A DNA stretch of 5,122 bases from G039029935 sp039029935 (GTDB taxonomy: Bacteria; Chloroflexota; Anaerolineae; Caldilineales; Caldilineaceae): assembly GCA_039029935.1 (NCBI GenBank), contig JBCCFC010001016.1:1-5122 (forward strand), written 5' to 3'. The notes under the pieces are model-generated. The model did no database searches. It saw only the letters and a program-made list of their open reading frames with translations, and had not been told where the DNA came from. Positions 4,924 to 5,122 of the stretch are shown piece by piece. Position 1 is the first letter of the stretch; each line of letters starts with the position of its first letter. The position numbers and the translations under genes were made by a program.

Positions 4924-5122
4924 GAGTTCGTGTCCATCTATCAGTATACCGCTTCTTCGGTGGAACGACAACTCGCATGTAAACCTTATGAATTGTCGCA
5001 ATCATTTCTAAACAGAATGGTGCATCCACCAAAGATTGATGCGCTCACAAATTTATAACGTTTAAATGCGAGTTGTCGTTCCACCGAAGAAGCGGTATAC
5101 TGATAGATGGACACGAACTCTG
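4922..5122. mobile_element. Long foldback inverted repeat, MITE-like candidate
   Basis: The left arm (4922-4994) and right arm (5050-5122) match as inverted repeats at 70 of 73 positions. The outer 57 bp are perfect and three mismatches lie in the inner 16. A 55-bp spacer holds a small hairpin, TGGTG-CATC-CACCA (5018-5031), close to the symmetry centre. The size (about 201 bp), lack of coding capacity and outer ends CAGAG/CTCTG suit a non-autonomous miniature transposable element. The right end coincides with the window edge, so target duplication and true length cannot be seen. An assembly foldback is the main alternative. Confidence 0.6.

Larger units (their letters stand above)
4620..5122. 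other. Non-coding repeat-rich region
   Basis: No convincing gene is present in these 503 bases. Short frames at 4681-4872 and 4832-5032 (minus) and 4840-5058 (plus) run through the repeats and lack ribosome sites or recognisable protein character. The stretch holds two hairpin-forming inverted repeats (4656-4677 and 4692-4738), a 49-bp direct repeat in two copies, and a long inverted repeat reaching the window edge. A promoter for the minus-strand gene should lie near 4630-4700, but I could not pick one. Confidence 0.7.

Noticed and set aside
4840..5058. 72-residue plus-strand frame across the repeats
   Set aside because: It runs through a direct-repeat copy and one inverted-repeat arm, has no ribosome binding site, and has no recognisable protein character. 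The overlapping minus-strand frames fail for the same reasons.

Overview
This is bacterial DNA of moderate GC. It carries four protein genes and an unusual amount of tandem and inverted repetition. Nothing in the window fixes the species. A Cys-lipoprotein with a long Glu/Ala linker, a DHA2-type drug exporter and a sugar-acid-type enolase-superfamily enzyme, set among many short repeats, would fit a free-living filamentous Chloroflexota-like organism. That placement is a tentative inference from gene style, not from a marker gene.

Layout, left to right. 1-306 (minus): the start of a lipoprotein gene cut by the window edge, with a clear lipobox and a very repetitive acidic linker. 307-633: a gene-free stretch with a 9-bp-arm inverted repeat and a weak terminator candidate. 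634-2238 (minus): a 14-TM DHA2/EmrB-QacA-type MFS exporter whose N-terminus is an in-frame 15-bp minisatellite. 2239-2388: a divergent promoter region with a perfect TATAAT and a 13-bp palindrome. 2389-3564 (plus): an enolase-superfamily (mandelate racemase/muconate lactonizing group) enzyme. 3565-3659: two short tandem-repeat families in opposite orientation, meeting at a perfect palindrome between convergent genes. 3660-4619 (minus): an acidic orphan protein. 4620-5122: a non-coding, repeat-built region with a hairpin, a 49-bp direct repeat whose hairpins are conserved, and a long inverted repeat (about 201 bp, 73-bp arms) that ends exactly at the window edge.

How the genes relate. The MFS exporter and the enolase-type enzyme are divergent and share one short control region, so co-regulation is plausible but unproven. 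The orphan protein converges on the enzyme gene and has no visible functional link to it. The lipoprotein lies downstream of the exporter in the same direction, but 327 bp of spacing and its own ribosome binding site suggest separate transcription.

No complete new multi-gene system is visible. The best candidates for undescribed biology are the structured repeats at 4780-5122 and the mirrored repeats at 3565-3659.
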